From: Flexistipes sp.
GTDB taxonomy: Bacteria; Chrysiogenota; Deferribacteres; Deferribacterales; Flexistipitaceae
DNA: 64,000 nt
NCBI RefSeq assembly: GCF_036172515.1
Contig: NZ_JAXKVW010000005.1
Location: forward strand, 62,001-126,000
Direction: 5' to 3'
Position 1 is the stretch's first letter, and each line of letters begins with the position of its first letter. The position numbers and the translations under genes were made by a program. This document shows positions 18,640 through 26,816 of this stretch, in pieces. A model generated the notes under the pieces. That model was not told the origin of the DNA. It ran no database searches and worked only from the letters and a program-made list of their open reading frames with translations.

Positions 18640-18692
18640 GTTCTAAAAAAAACAGGAGTTTAAAACTCTAAAAAATCATTGGAGGATTTATC

Positions 18693-20258
18693 ATGAAAAT
18701 AAGAGGATTTTTGCCGCTGTTTATTATAACGTTATTTTTTTGGTGTTTTGGCACAGTTCAATCTGCCACGCCGAAGGATGTTTTGGTGGTGGGGCAGATT
18801 GCAGAACCGAAATCTCTGGATCCGGCCACAATAACTGCTGTTAACGATTTTAGAATTGTAATGAATATTTACGATGGCCTTACCCGTTACAAAGACGGTT
18901 CTCTCGAAGTGGAGCCGGCTTTGGCAAAATCATGGGATATTTCTAATGATGGTACAGTTTATACGTTTCATTTGAGAAAAAATATCACATTCCATGATGG
19001 GACTCCATTTAACGCTTCCGCTGTAAAATTTAATTTTGACCGTATGTTGAATAAAAAACATCCATACCACGATGTGACCGGCCCTTTCCCACTGTCGTTC
19101 TTTTTTAGCAGTATCGAAAAGGTCACCGTTGTTGATGAGTATACAGTTCGTTTTCAGCTTAAAGAGCCTTATGCGCCTTTCCTTTCCAACCTTGCATATC
19201 CTACGGGACTGATCGTTTCTCCATCTGCCGTTAAAAAATATGGTGAAGATTTCGGTCGAAACCCTGTAGGAACAGGAGCTTACAAATTTGTTGAATGGGA
19301 AAGTAACCAGCGGGTTGTGGTTGAGAAAAATAAAAAATACTGGGACGGAGTTCCCAAGCTTAAAGCTGTTATTTTCAGGCCGATAACCAACAGCAATACA
19401 AGAGTCACTGAAATGCTTTCCGGCGGGCTTGACATTATGGTGGAAACACCGCCGGATTCTCTGCAGATTTTCAGAAAAAAGTCTGATTTTACCGTATATG
19501 AGCAGGCCGGCCCACATTTGTGGTTTCTTATACTAAATATGAAAGAGGGGCCTTTCACTGATGTAAGAATGAGGCATGCAGTCAACTACGCCATCAATAA
19601 AAAAGCTATAGTGGAGAATATATTAAAAGGTACAGCAACTGTAGCAAACAGTCCGACTCCGGCTGCATTTGCCTGGGCTCATAATGGTAATCTTGAACCA
19701 TATCCCTACAACCCGCAAAAAGCCAAAAAACTTATAAAAGAAGCAGGTTATAAAGGTGCAGAACTCACATTCTATATAACAGAAGGAGGCTCAGGAATGC
19801 TTTCGCCCGTGGCAATGGGTACTGCTATACAGGCGGATCTGGCAAAAGTTGGTCTTGATGTTAAAATTAAAACATTCGAATGGAATACCTTTTTGTCTAA
19901 AGTGAATGCCGGTCTCGAAGGCAAAGCAGATATGGCTGAAATGGCTTGGATGACTAATGATCCAGACACTCTCCCCTATCTTGCTCTCAGAACCGATGCG
20001 TGGCCTAGCAAAGGCGGTTTTAACTCAGGGTATTATTCAAACCCGGAAGTTGATAAGCTGCTGGAAAAGGCACGCAGATCCACAGACCAGCAGAAACGCG
20101 CAGAGTACTATAAGAAGATGCAGAAAATTGTATATGAAGATACTCCCTGGGCATTCATAGCAAACTGGAAACAAAATGCTGTCAGCAAAGCTAACATAAA
20201 AAATTTCAAATTACAGCCATCATTCTTTTTACTGCTTCATGATGTTGAAAAGCAATAA
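18693..20258 (+). CDS. ABC transporter substrate-binding protein, oligopeptide/dipeptide family (SBP_bac_5)
   Basis: The 521-residue protein has an N-terminal signal peptide ending near VQSA and the family signatures AEPKSLDPATITAVNDF and RNPVGTGAYKFVEW. It is the periplasmic receptor of the importer encoded by the next three genes. There is no lipobox cysteine, so it is probably soluble in the periplasm. Binding proteins of this family carry peptides but also opines, glutathione or ureido compounds, so the ligand is open. It has an AGGAGG-like ribosome site and is first in the sigma-54 operon. Confidence 0.93.
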   Translation: MKIRGFLPLFIITLFFWCFGTVQSATPKDVLVVGQIAEPKSLDPATITAVNDFRIVMNIYDGLTRYKDGSLEVEPALAKSWDISNDGTVYTFHLRKNITFHDGTPFNASAVKFNFDRMLNKKHPYHDVTGPFPLSFFFSSIEKVTVVDEYTVRFQLKEPYAPFLSNLAYPTGLIVSPSAVKKYGEDFGRNPVGTGAYKFVEWESNQRVVVEKNKKYWDGVPKLKAVIFRPITNSNTRVTEMLSGGLDIMVETPPDSLQIFRKKSDFTVYEQAGPHLWFLILNMKEGPFTDVRMRHAVNYAINKKAIVENILKGTATVANSPTPAAFAWAHNGNLEPYPYNPQKAKKLIKEAGYKGAELTFYITEGGSGMLSPVAMGTAIQADLAKVGLDVKIKTFEWNTFLSKVNAGLEGKADMAEMAWMTNDPDTLPYLALRTDAWPSKGGFNSGYYSNPEVDKLLEKARRSTDQQKRAEYYKKMQKIVYEDTPWAFIANWKQNAVSKANIKNFKLQPSFFLLLHDVEKQ

Positions 20259-20268
20259 CAATTAAATC

Positions 20269-20292
20269 ATGGAGGGCTATACCGCCCTCCAT
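20269..20292 (+). other. Intercistronic hairpin after the binding-protein gene
   Basis: A perfect ATGGAGGGC / GCCCTCCAT stem with a six-base loop is not followed by a T tract. Hairpins in this position commonly protect the binding-protein mRNA from 3' decay, or limit read-through, so that receptor outnumbers permease. Confidence 0.6.
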
Positions 20293-20309
20293 GTGTAAAG
20301 GTTATACAT

Positions 20310-21257
20310 ATGTTTGTATATATACTTAAAAGACTGGCGTATATGATACCTGTACTTATAGGGATCTCCGTTATTGTATTTCTTATAATGGAATTGATCC
20401 CGGGTGATCCTGCAGAGGCAATACTGGGATCTTATGCCACTCCGGAAAACCTTGCCCGTTTGAGGGAATCGATGGGATTGGACAAACCGATTGTACAAAG
20501 ATATTTCATCTGGCTTTCAAATATACTGCATGGTGACTTCGGGATGTCTTACAGTCTTGAAAGACCCGTTTCCGATGAAATCTTTGACAGACTTTTTCCC
20601 ACACTGCTCCTTGCAGGCAGTTCTCTGGTACTATGCAGTGTATTCGGACTTATTGCCGGTATTATATCTGCTATAAAACAATATAAGCTCACAGACAAAC
20701 TTATAACTCTTTTTGTACTGATAGGGATATCCACTCCCTCATTCTGGCTGGGATTAATTCTGATTCTTTCTTTTGCTGTTAAATTCAATATTTTCCCTGC
20801 CAGCGGAATGATTGATATTTACGGCGGTGGAGGTTTTCTTGATATCCTGCATCATCTTATATTGCCATCGTTCACTTTGGCAGTAGTTGCTACTGGTGTA
20901 ATTGCCAGACTAACCAGATCTGCAATGCTCGAAATACTAAGACAGGACTATATAAGAACAGCCAGAGCAAAAGGTATAGACGAGAAAAAGGTCATATTTA
21001 AGCATGCTTTTAAAAACGCTCTTGTAAGCATAATTCCTGTAATAGGTATCCAGGCGGGTTTTGTAATAGGGGGAGCTGTTTATATAGAGATGGTTTTTCA
21101 ATGGCCCGGCATAGGACGGATGCTTGTAAATGCTATTCTGACAAGGGATATTCTGCTTGTTCAGGGCGGGGTTGTAGTGGTCGCAGCAATATACGTTTTG
21201 ATCAATCTATCAGCTGATATCCTGCAACATATACTTGATCCACGCATAAAAACGTAA
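20310..21257 (+). CDS. ABC transporter permease, DppB/OppB type
   Basis: The 315-residue protein has the DppB topology: an N-terminal helix (YMIPVLIGISVIVFLIMELI), the PGDPAEAI segment, and the cytoplasmic EAA-type loop TARAKGIDEKKVIFKHAFKN near residue 220. It forms half of the membrane channel with the fused protein encoded next. Confidence 0.95.
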   Translation: MFVYILKRLAYMIPVLIGISVIVFLIMELIPGDPAEAILGSYATPENLARLRESMGLDKPIVQRYFIWLSNILHGDFGMSYSLERPVSDEIFDRLFPTLLLAGSSLVLCSVFGLIAGIISAIKQYKLTDKLITLFVLIGISTPSFWLGLILILSFAVKFNIFPASGMIDIYGGGGFLDILHHLILPSFTLAVVATGVIARLTRSAMLEILRQDYIRTARAKGIDEKKVIFKHAFKNALVSIIPVIGIQAGFVIGGAVYIEMVFQWPGIGRMLVNAILTRDILLVQGGVVVVAAIYVLINLSADILQHILDPRIKT

Positions 21258-21266
21258 AGGTTAAAT

Positions 21267-23165
21267 ATGCTTTCCATAAAAGAAGTAAAAAAATTTTTGA
21301 TCAAATTTTCGAAAAACAGACTTGCAGCCGCCGGCCTGGTGATGATGTTATTTGTCATCATTGTTATTAGTATAGCTCCTGTTCTGCCTTTACAAAATCC
21401 CAATGAAACGGATCTGGCTGCCAGACTCCAGGGGCCTTTTAGCGAAAAGTATTTTTTAGGCAGTGACCAGCTGGGCAGAGATATTTTATCCAGAATAATC
21501 TGGGGAACCAGAGTAAGTCTTGCCGTTGGGTTAACTGCGACACTCTTTGCCGCGGTAATAGGTTCATTAATAGGTATCATTTCAGGCTTTTACGGTAAAA
21601 TTGTTGATAATGTGTTAATGAGAGGAATTGATATGATTATGGCCTTTCCCTACATGCTGCTGGCACTCTCTATTGTGGCAGCACTAGGCCCGGGACTTAT
21701 GAACGCGCTTTTTGCAATTGCCATAGTAAATATTCCTTTCTTTGCAAGAAATGTAAGAGGTGTAACGGTCAGCCTGGTAAGACTTGAATATGTAGACGCC
21801 TCTAAAATAAGCGGACTCAATAATTTTCAGATAATATTTAAAGAACTTCTTCCAAATGTAATGCCTGTAATAATTATAACCATTTCAACAACGGTCGGAT
21901 GGATGATTTTGGAAACAGCCGGTTTAAGTTTTTTGGGACTCGGTGCACAGCCCCCTCAGGCCGATCTGGGGTCTATGCTTGGAGAAGGGAGAAAAGTGGT
22001 AATGGTGGCCCCTCATGTGGCAACTATACCGGGGCTTGTAATTCTTTTTGTTGTAATCGCTATTAATCTTGTGGGTGACGGGTTAAGGGACTATTTTGAC
22101 CCCAGACTCAGTTCAGGAGCATTAACCAGCCCGGCAGCTTTTACGGATGTAGACAGTAATGCTTTAGAACATGTTAAAGCAGAAAAAGTAAATGATATAC
22201 CTTTACAGGTCAGAAATTTAAATACATGGTTTATAACGGATAATGATACATATAAAGCCGTTAATGATGTCTCTTTCCACCTGTCCCGGGGGGAGTGCCT
22301 CGGAGTAATGGGGGAATCCGGATCAGGAAAATCAGTAACAGCTTTATCTGTAGCTTCTCTCGTTGCCACGCCTCCCGGAAAAATTGTGACAGGAAGTATA
22401 CGTCTTGAAAACAAGGAACTAGTAAGTTCATCTCTTACAGAATTACAAAATATAAGGGGTAAAGAGATTGCATATATTTTCCAGAATCCTCTGACAACAC
22501 TTAATCCGCTTTTGAAAATAGGAGAACAGCTAACAGAAACAATATTAAAGCATCAACAGCTAAGCAAAAAAGAAGCTTATGATATAGCAACTGGATTGTT
22601 AAAAGATGTACATATACCGAATGCGCCGTCGCGTCTAAACAACTATCCTTTTCAGCTTTCGGGAGGTATGCGCCAGAGAGTGGGAATAGCTATGGCCTTG
22701 GCAAACAATCCCGGGATAATTATTGCAGATGAACCCACAACAGCCCTGGATGTTACGATACAGGCTCAGATACTTAGGCTCATGGATGAGCTCAGACATA
22801 AGTATAATAACTCCCTTATTTTCATTTCTCATGATTTTGGTGTTATTTCAGAACTGTGCGACAGAATAATTGTAATGTACAGCGGAGAAATAGTTGAAAT
22901 CGGTGAAGTTCATGAGATTTATAAAGCTCCTCTGCATCCGTATACAAAGAAATTAATGGCATGTGTTCCCGAAGTTGGTAAAAAAAATCAAAAAATTGAA
23001 GCTATCAAAGGTTTGCCCCCTGCAGTCAACAAACTCCCGAATGGATGTTTTTTTGCAGACAGGTGTGACTTTGTTACCGAAGAATGCCGTGAACAAAGTA
23101 TTCCACTCAGAGAATACGGTGAGAAAAGAAAAGTACGCTGTATAAAAGCTGAGGAGCTTGTATGA
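21267..23165 (+). CDS. Fused ABC permease (DppC-like) and ATPase (DppD-like)
   Basis: In this 632-residue protein residues about 1-280 are a complete DppC-type permease (NETDLAARLQGPF; EYVDASKISG loop; ending GDGLRDYFDPRL). A linker of about 25 residues follows, then a full ATPase: Walker A GESGSGKS near residue 350, signature LSGGMRQRVG, Walker B IIIADEPTTALD. The C-terminus carries the oligopeptide-ATPase cysteine motif (GCFFADRCDF, EECREQ, VRCIK). The two parts are normally separate proteins; I see no frameshift or internal stop, so the fusion looks genuine. A paired single ATPase follows with a four-base overlap. Confidence 0.93.
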   Translation: MLSIKEVKKFLIKFSKNRLAAAGLVMMLFVIIVISIAPVLPLQNPNETDLAARLQGPFSEKYFLGSDQLGRDILSRIIWGTRVSLAVGLTATLFAAVIGSLIGIISGFYGKIVDNVLMRGIDMIMAFPYMLLALSIVAALGPGLMNALFAIAIVNIPFFARNVRGVTVSLVRLEYVDASKISGLNNFQIIFKELLPNVMPVIIITISTTVGWMILETAGLSFLGLGAQPPQADLGSMLGEGRKVVMVAPHVATIPGLVILFVVIAINLVGDGLRDYFDPRLSSGALTSPAAFTDVDSNALEHVKAEKVNDIPLQVRNLNTWFITDNDTYKAVNDVSFHLSRGECLGVMGESGSGKSVTALSVASLVATPPGKIVTGSIRLENKELVSSSLTELQNIRGKEIAYIFQNPLTTLNPLLKIGEQLTETILKHQQLSKKEAYDIATGLLKDVHIPNAPSRLNNYPFQLSGGMRQRVGIAMALANNPGIIIADEPTTALDVTIQAQILRLMDELRHKYNNSLIFISHDFGVISELCDRIIVMYSGEIVEIGEVHEIYKAPLHPYTKKLMACVPEVGKKNQKIEAIKGLPPAVNKLPNGCFFADRCDFVTEECREQSIPLREYGEKRKVRCIKAEELV

Positions 23166-24136
23166 ATCAGGAAAAAATTATCGAAACAGTTAATGTATCA
23201 AAAATTTTTGATACAAAAAAAAATATATTTCGTCGAAAGGAAGATGGTATTCAGGCTGTTTCCAATTTAAGTCTTCCTGTAATCAAAAATGAATCTTTGG
23301 GTGTCGTTGGTGAGTCCGGATGCGGGAAATCAACACTGGCAAAACTTATTATGACACTCGAAGAACCAAGCAGCGGTCATATTTTTTTTAAAAATAATAA
23401 TCTGGAATTTTACAAAAAAAAGGATGTTCTTGGTTATTTTTCCCAGGTGCAGTTTGTATTTCAGGATCCTTTAAGCTCACTTAATCCACGGAAAACGATA
23501 AGACAGATATTACAAACACCTATGAAAAAAATTCTAAAGACCCCGAAAAAAGATATGGAGAAGCGTTGCCTGGAACTTTTGGAGCTCGTAAATCTCAGAC
23601 CGGAATTTATAAACAGATACCCGCATGAATTTTCCGGTGGTCAGAGCCAGAGAATAGGCATTGCAAGAGCATTAGCTGCTGAGCCGGAAGTGATGATTCT
23701 TGACGAGCCGGTATCGGCTTTGGATGTATCTATACAGGCTCAGATAATAAATTTGCTGATAGATTTAAAAAACCGGCTGGGATTAACATATTTTTTTATA
23801 AGTCATGATTTAGCTGTAGTAGAGAAGCTGTGTGATAAAGTAGCAGTTATGTATCTCGGAAAAATTGTTGAATACGGAACAACTGAGCAGGTTTTTGATA
23901 GTCCAAAACACCCCTACACCAAAGTACTTCTGTCCAGTATACCTAAGCCCGGTGAAAAAGGAGTAAGTTCAATAATTCTTGAAGGAGAACCACCTGATCC
24001 GGCAAATCCGCCCAAAGGCTGCTCTTTCTCTCCCAGATGTTTTATGGCAAACAGTAAGTGTAAGCAACAAACGCCGGAGTTAATAGACGTTAATAATATG
24101 CACAAAACGGCATGTTTTCATTACAAAGAACTTTAG
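23162..24136 (+). CDS. ABC transporter ATPase, DppF/OppF type
   Basis: The 324-residue subunit has Walker A GESGCGKST, signature FSGGQSQRIG, Walker B VMILDEPVSALD and the C-terminal cysteine motif of the oligopeptide ATPases (GCSFSPRCFMANSKC). It overlaps the fused permease-ATPase by four bases (ATGA-type coupling). It should form the ATPase heterodimer with the DppD half of that fusion. Confidence 0.95.
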   Translation: MNQEKIIETVNVSKIFDTKKNIFRRKEDGIQAVSNLSLPVIKNESLGVVGESGCGKSTLAKLIMTLEEPSSGHIFFKNNNLEFYKKKDVLGYFSQVQFVFQDPLSSLNPRKTIRQILQTPMKKILKTPKKDMEKRCLELLELVNLRPEFINRYPHEFSGGQSQRIGIARALAAEPEVMILDEPVSALDVSIQAQIINLLIDLKNRLGLTYFFISHDLAVVEKLCDKVAVMYLGKIVEYGTTEQVFDSPKHPYTKVLLSSIPKPGEKGVSSIILEGEPPDPANPPKGCSFSPRCFMANSKCKQQTPELIDVNNMHKTACFHYKEL

Positions 24137-24148
24137 AAGAGGAAAAGA

Positions 24149-25378
24149 ATGAAAAGGATAAATATCGATTCCACAAGATTATGGCACACAATAATGGAAA
24201 TGGCAAAAATAGGAGCCACCCCGAAGGGGGGTGTAAAAAGGCTTGCTCTTACAGAAACGGATAAGGCGGCAAGAGATCTATTCTGTTTTTGGGCGGAATC
24301 GGACGGATTTGAGTGCGAATATGACAGTATGGGTAATATTTACGTTACGCTTCGGGGAACATCAAAAGATCTGCAGCCGGTTTTGATTGGAAGCCATTTA
24401 GATACACAGCCCACCGGCGGCAAATTCGACGGTATTTATGGAGTCATGGCAGGATATGAGGTAATCAGAACAATAAAAGAGCAGGGGATCAAAACAAGCA
24501 GACCAATTACTGTAGTAAACTGGACTAATGAAGAAGGAGTGCGTTTTGCTCCGGCTATGGCAGGCTCTGGTGTTTTCTCCGGAGTTTATGCAGAAGAAGA
24601 GATATATAATTCTAAAGATAACAATGGCATGACATTCGAAGGTGAATTGGAAAAGATCGGTTACATGGGAAATAAAAAGTCTGTTGATTATAAGGCTGGT
24701 ATTTATATAGAGCCGCACATAGAACAAGGACCGATACTTGAATCGGGAAACTATAAAATAGGTATAGTAAAAGGAGTGCAAGGGCAATTGAGTCTTGATG
24801 TATCCGTTATAGGCTTTGAGTCACATTCCGGATCGACTCCGATGAATATGCGTAAAGACGCATTAGTAAGTTCTTCCAGAATGTGTTTGGCATTAAACAG
24901 AATAGCAACAGAACAATTTCCCGGTTCCGTAGCTACTGTAGGGAGAATGATTGTTCAGCCGGGTGCACGAAATACAGTGCCGGGGAAAACATCTTTTACT
25001 ATTGATATAAGACATCCCCGAAAAGAAATTTTATTTGAAATGGAAACAAAAATTAAGCAAAATTTTCAAAATATAGCTGATGAAACTGCCACTAAAGTAG
25101 AAATTAGGAAAGCATGGTTCACACCTCCTGTAGTTTTTGATAATATCTGTATTGAAACAATAAGAAAATCTACAGAATTTTTGGGCTATAATTTTAGGGA
25201 AATGGTTTCAGGTGCCGGTCATGATGCATGTATGGTCAACAATAAAATTCCCGGATGTATGATTTTTGTGCCCTGTGAAAAAGGAATCAGTCACAATGAG
25301 CTGGAAAAGGCCGTTCCTGAAGATCTGGCAGCCGGAGCTAATGTGTTGCTGTATTCTGTAATGGATTTTGCTGTATAA
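24149..25378 (+). CDS. Zn-dependent hydantoinase/carbamoylase-family amidase (M20 fold)
   Basis: The 409-residue enzyme has the binuclear metal ligands of the M20-like amidases: GSHLDTQPTGGKFDG, NEEGVRF, IEPHIEQGP and a late GAGHDACMV. The family contains N-carbamoyl-L-amino-acid hydrolase, beta-ureidopropionase and allantoate amidohydrolase; sequence alone does not choose among them. As the last gene of the importer operon (12 bases after the ATPase) it probably hydrolyses the imported ligand in the cytoplasm, releasing ammonia and carbon dioxide if the ligand is a carbamoyl compound. Confidence 0.87.
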   Translation: MKRINIDSTRLWHTIMEMAKIGATPKGGVKRLALTETDKAARDLFCFWAESDGFECEYDSMGNIYVTLRGTSKDLQPVLIGSHLDTQPTGGKFDGIYGVMAGYEVIRTIKEQGIKTSRPITVVNWTNEEGVRFAPAMAGSGVFSGVYAEEEIYNSKDNNGMTFEGELEKIGYMGNKKSVDYKAGIYIEPHIEQGPILESGNYKIGIVKGVQGQLSLDVSVIGFESHSGSTPMNMRKDALVSSSRMCLALNRIATEQFPGSVATVGRMIVQPGARNTVPGKTSFTIDIRHPRKEILFEMETKIKQNFQNIADETATKVEIRKAWFTPPVVFDNICIETIRKSTEFLGYNFREMVSGAGHDACMVNNKIPGCMIFVPCEKGISHNELEKAVPEDLAAGANVLLYSVMDFAV

Positions 25379-25404
25379 AATGATTCCGAGCCTGTAAAAT
25401 AGAT

Positions 25405-25540
25405 TATAATATGAACCCTGTGACTATCCAGGAAGAATAATATTGTTTGCCAACAATAGTGATCAGCGGGGCAAAGCTCAGGGTGATAATCAACCCCCGG
25501 CTAAAAATTTTAGTTTGCCCCTGAAACTTCTTTTTTTATA
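25405..25540 (+). ncRNA. Candidate structured RNA or attenuator between the amidase and binding-protein genes
   Basis: A perfect TATAAT (25405-25410) is followed by a hairpin TATTGTT-TGCC-AACAATA (25441-25458). Then comes GGGGCAAA (25468-25475), which pairs with TTTGCCCC (25514-25521) around two inner hairpins, and a T7 tract at 25531-25537. GGCAAA can pair instead with the earlier TTTGCC (25446-25451), and CGGGG with CCCCG (25495-25499), so mutually exclusive folds exist. It may be the operon terminator, a small RNA, or a leader of the next gene. The -10 box has no good -35 partner. I recognise no known riboswitch class. Confidence 0.35.
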
Positions 25541-25826
25541 TCTAATAATAACATTGAATATTATTGTGTATATGATTTCTGATTTCCACCTATATTTGTA
25601 AATACTGGCAAATGTATTTTGGGTCTAAAAATTATTTACCTAAATTGCAAATTTACAGAAATAACGTTGCACTATTCGTGAAAATCCCGATATTTAGATA
25701 AAGTATTGTCAAATAGCACAAGTGCAAAAATTTTGGGAGGTTGCTAAAAAAGGAAATCGTTTGAGAAAACCACTTAACTTGTTTGCACACAGTTGATTTA
25801 TAGTGCAAAATGATGTAATTTTATTC

Positions 25827-26816
25827 ATGAAGATTTTTAAATTTATTTATATACTTATTATTATAATTACCCCTTTTACAGCCGTTACTTCAACATCGAT
25901 GATGGAAAATAAAAGTGTCAGCATCGGCGTTGTGGTGTATTCAGAGAATTTTTCGGCTTCTTTCAGAGGGCTCCGTGACGGTATCCGTGATTTAGGCCTT
26001 ATTAATGTGAATTTTGAAGTGGAAAATCTTCATGGCGATCTGTCTGAAATTCCTGAAATTCTAAAAAAATTTAACAATAAGCGGATAAACATAGTTTTTG
26101 CTACCACCACCCCTGTAAATCAGGAAATTATGAAATACAATGATAAATATGGATTTGATGTTATATTCAATGAAGTTGCCGAACCTCTTTCCGCCGGACT
26201 TGTAAAATCTCTTGAAAAACCGGACAAAAACTTTACAGGTATCAGTCATATCGCTTTTAAACTTCTTTCGAAAAGATTTGAAATATTTACAGAAGTGTTT
26301 CCCGAAAGGGATAAAATACTCTGCTTTATCGATGAAAGGGATATTTTTGCGAAAAATCAATTTCAGTATCTGAAAACGTTTAGAAGATTTCATCCTGATG
26401 TAAAACTGATAAAAGTCAGAGTAAACAATTCGGCTGATTTTGCAGAAAAGCTGGGCAATCTAAATCTTAAAGACAGTTCAGAGTATGGTATTGTGATGAT
26501 GCCGCATCCTTTATTTGTAAAAGAATTTGAAAGATTAAAGTCTTTTGCTATGAAAAAAAGAATACCTGTTATGGTTATCGACAATTCTCTTATCGATAAA
26601 GGCGGGGCGTTGGGGTATTCACCCACTTTTTATGATGTGGGCTATCAGTCAGCTTATATAGCTGCAAGCATCATAAACGGCCATAAAGCATCAGATGTGC
26701 CTGTTCAATTTCCTGATAAAATTCAGCTGGCACTAAATTTGAAAATTCTGAAAAAGATGGGAATAAAATTTAATGAAAGCTATCTCGCATATGCCAACAG
26801 GATTGTAAATGAGTAG
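25827..26816 (+). CDS. Periplasmic ABC_sub_bind-type binding protein, partner of the sensor kinase
   Basis: The ATG at 25827 begins a normal signal peptide (MKIFKFIYILIIIITPF); an upstream GTG at 25803 only adds eight residues. The mature protein has the two-lobed fold of the ABC_sub_bind family (VVVYSENFSASFRGLRDGI; NEVAEPLSAGLVKSL; LGYSPTFYDVGYQSAYIAA). No permease or ATPase gene is present. Its last eight bases overlap the start of the sensor kinase, which suggests that it captures a ligand and presents it to the kinase rather than serving transport. Confidence 0.85.
   Translation: MKIFKFIYILIIIITPFTAVTSTSMMENKSVSIGVVVYSENFSASFRGLRDGIRDLGLINVNFEVENLHGDLSEIPEILKKFNNKRINIVFATTTPVNQEIMKYNDKYGFDVIFNEVAEPLSAGLVKSLEKPDKNFTGISHIAFKLLSKRFEIFTEVFPERDKILCFIDERDIFAKNQFQYLKTFRRFHPDVKLIKVRVNNSADFAEKLGNLNLKDSSEYGIVMMPHPLFVKEFERLKSFAMKKRIPVMVIDNSLIDKGGALGYSPTFYDVGYQSAYIAASIINGHKASDVPVQFPDKIQLALNLKILKKMGIKFNESYLAYANRIVNE

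Noticed and set aside
25468-25521. Cyclic di-GMP-I (GEMM) riboswitch, suggested by GCAAAGC and CGGCTAAA words and nearby GGDEF genes
   Set aside because: The second GEMM stem with its GNRA receptor and the conserved CGCACAGGGCAAACC block are absent; the order of elements does not fit.
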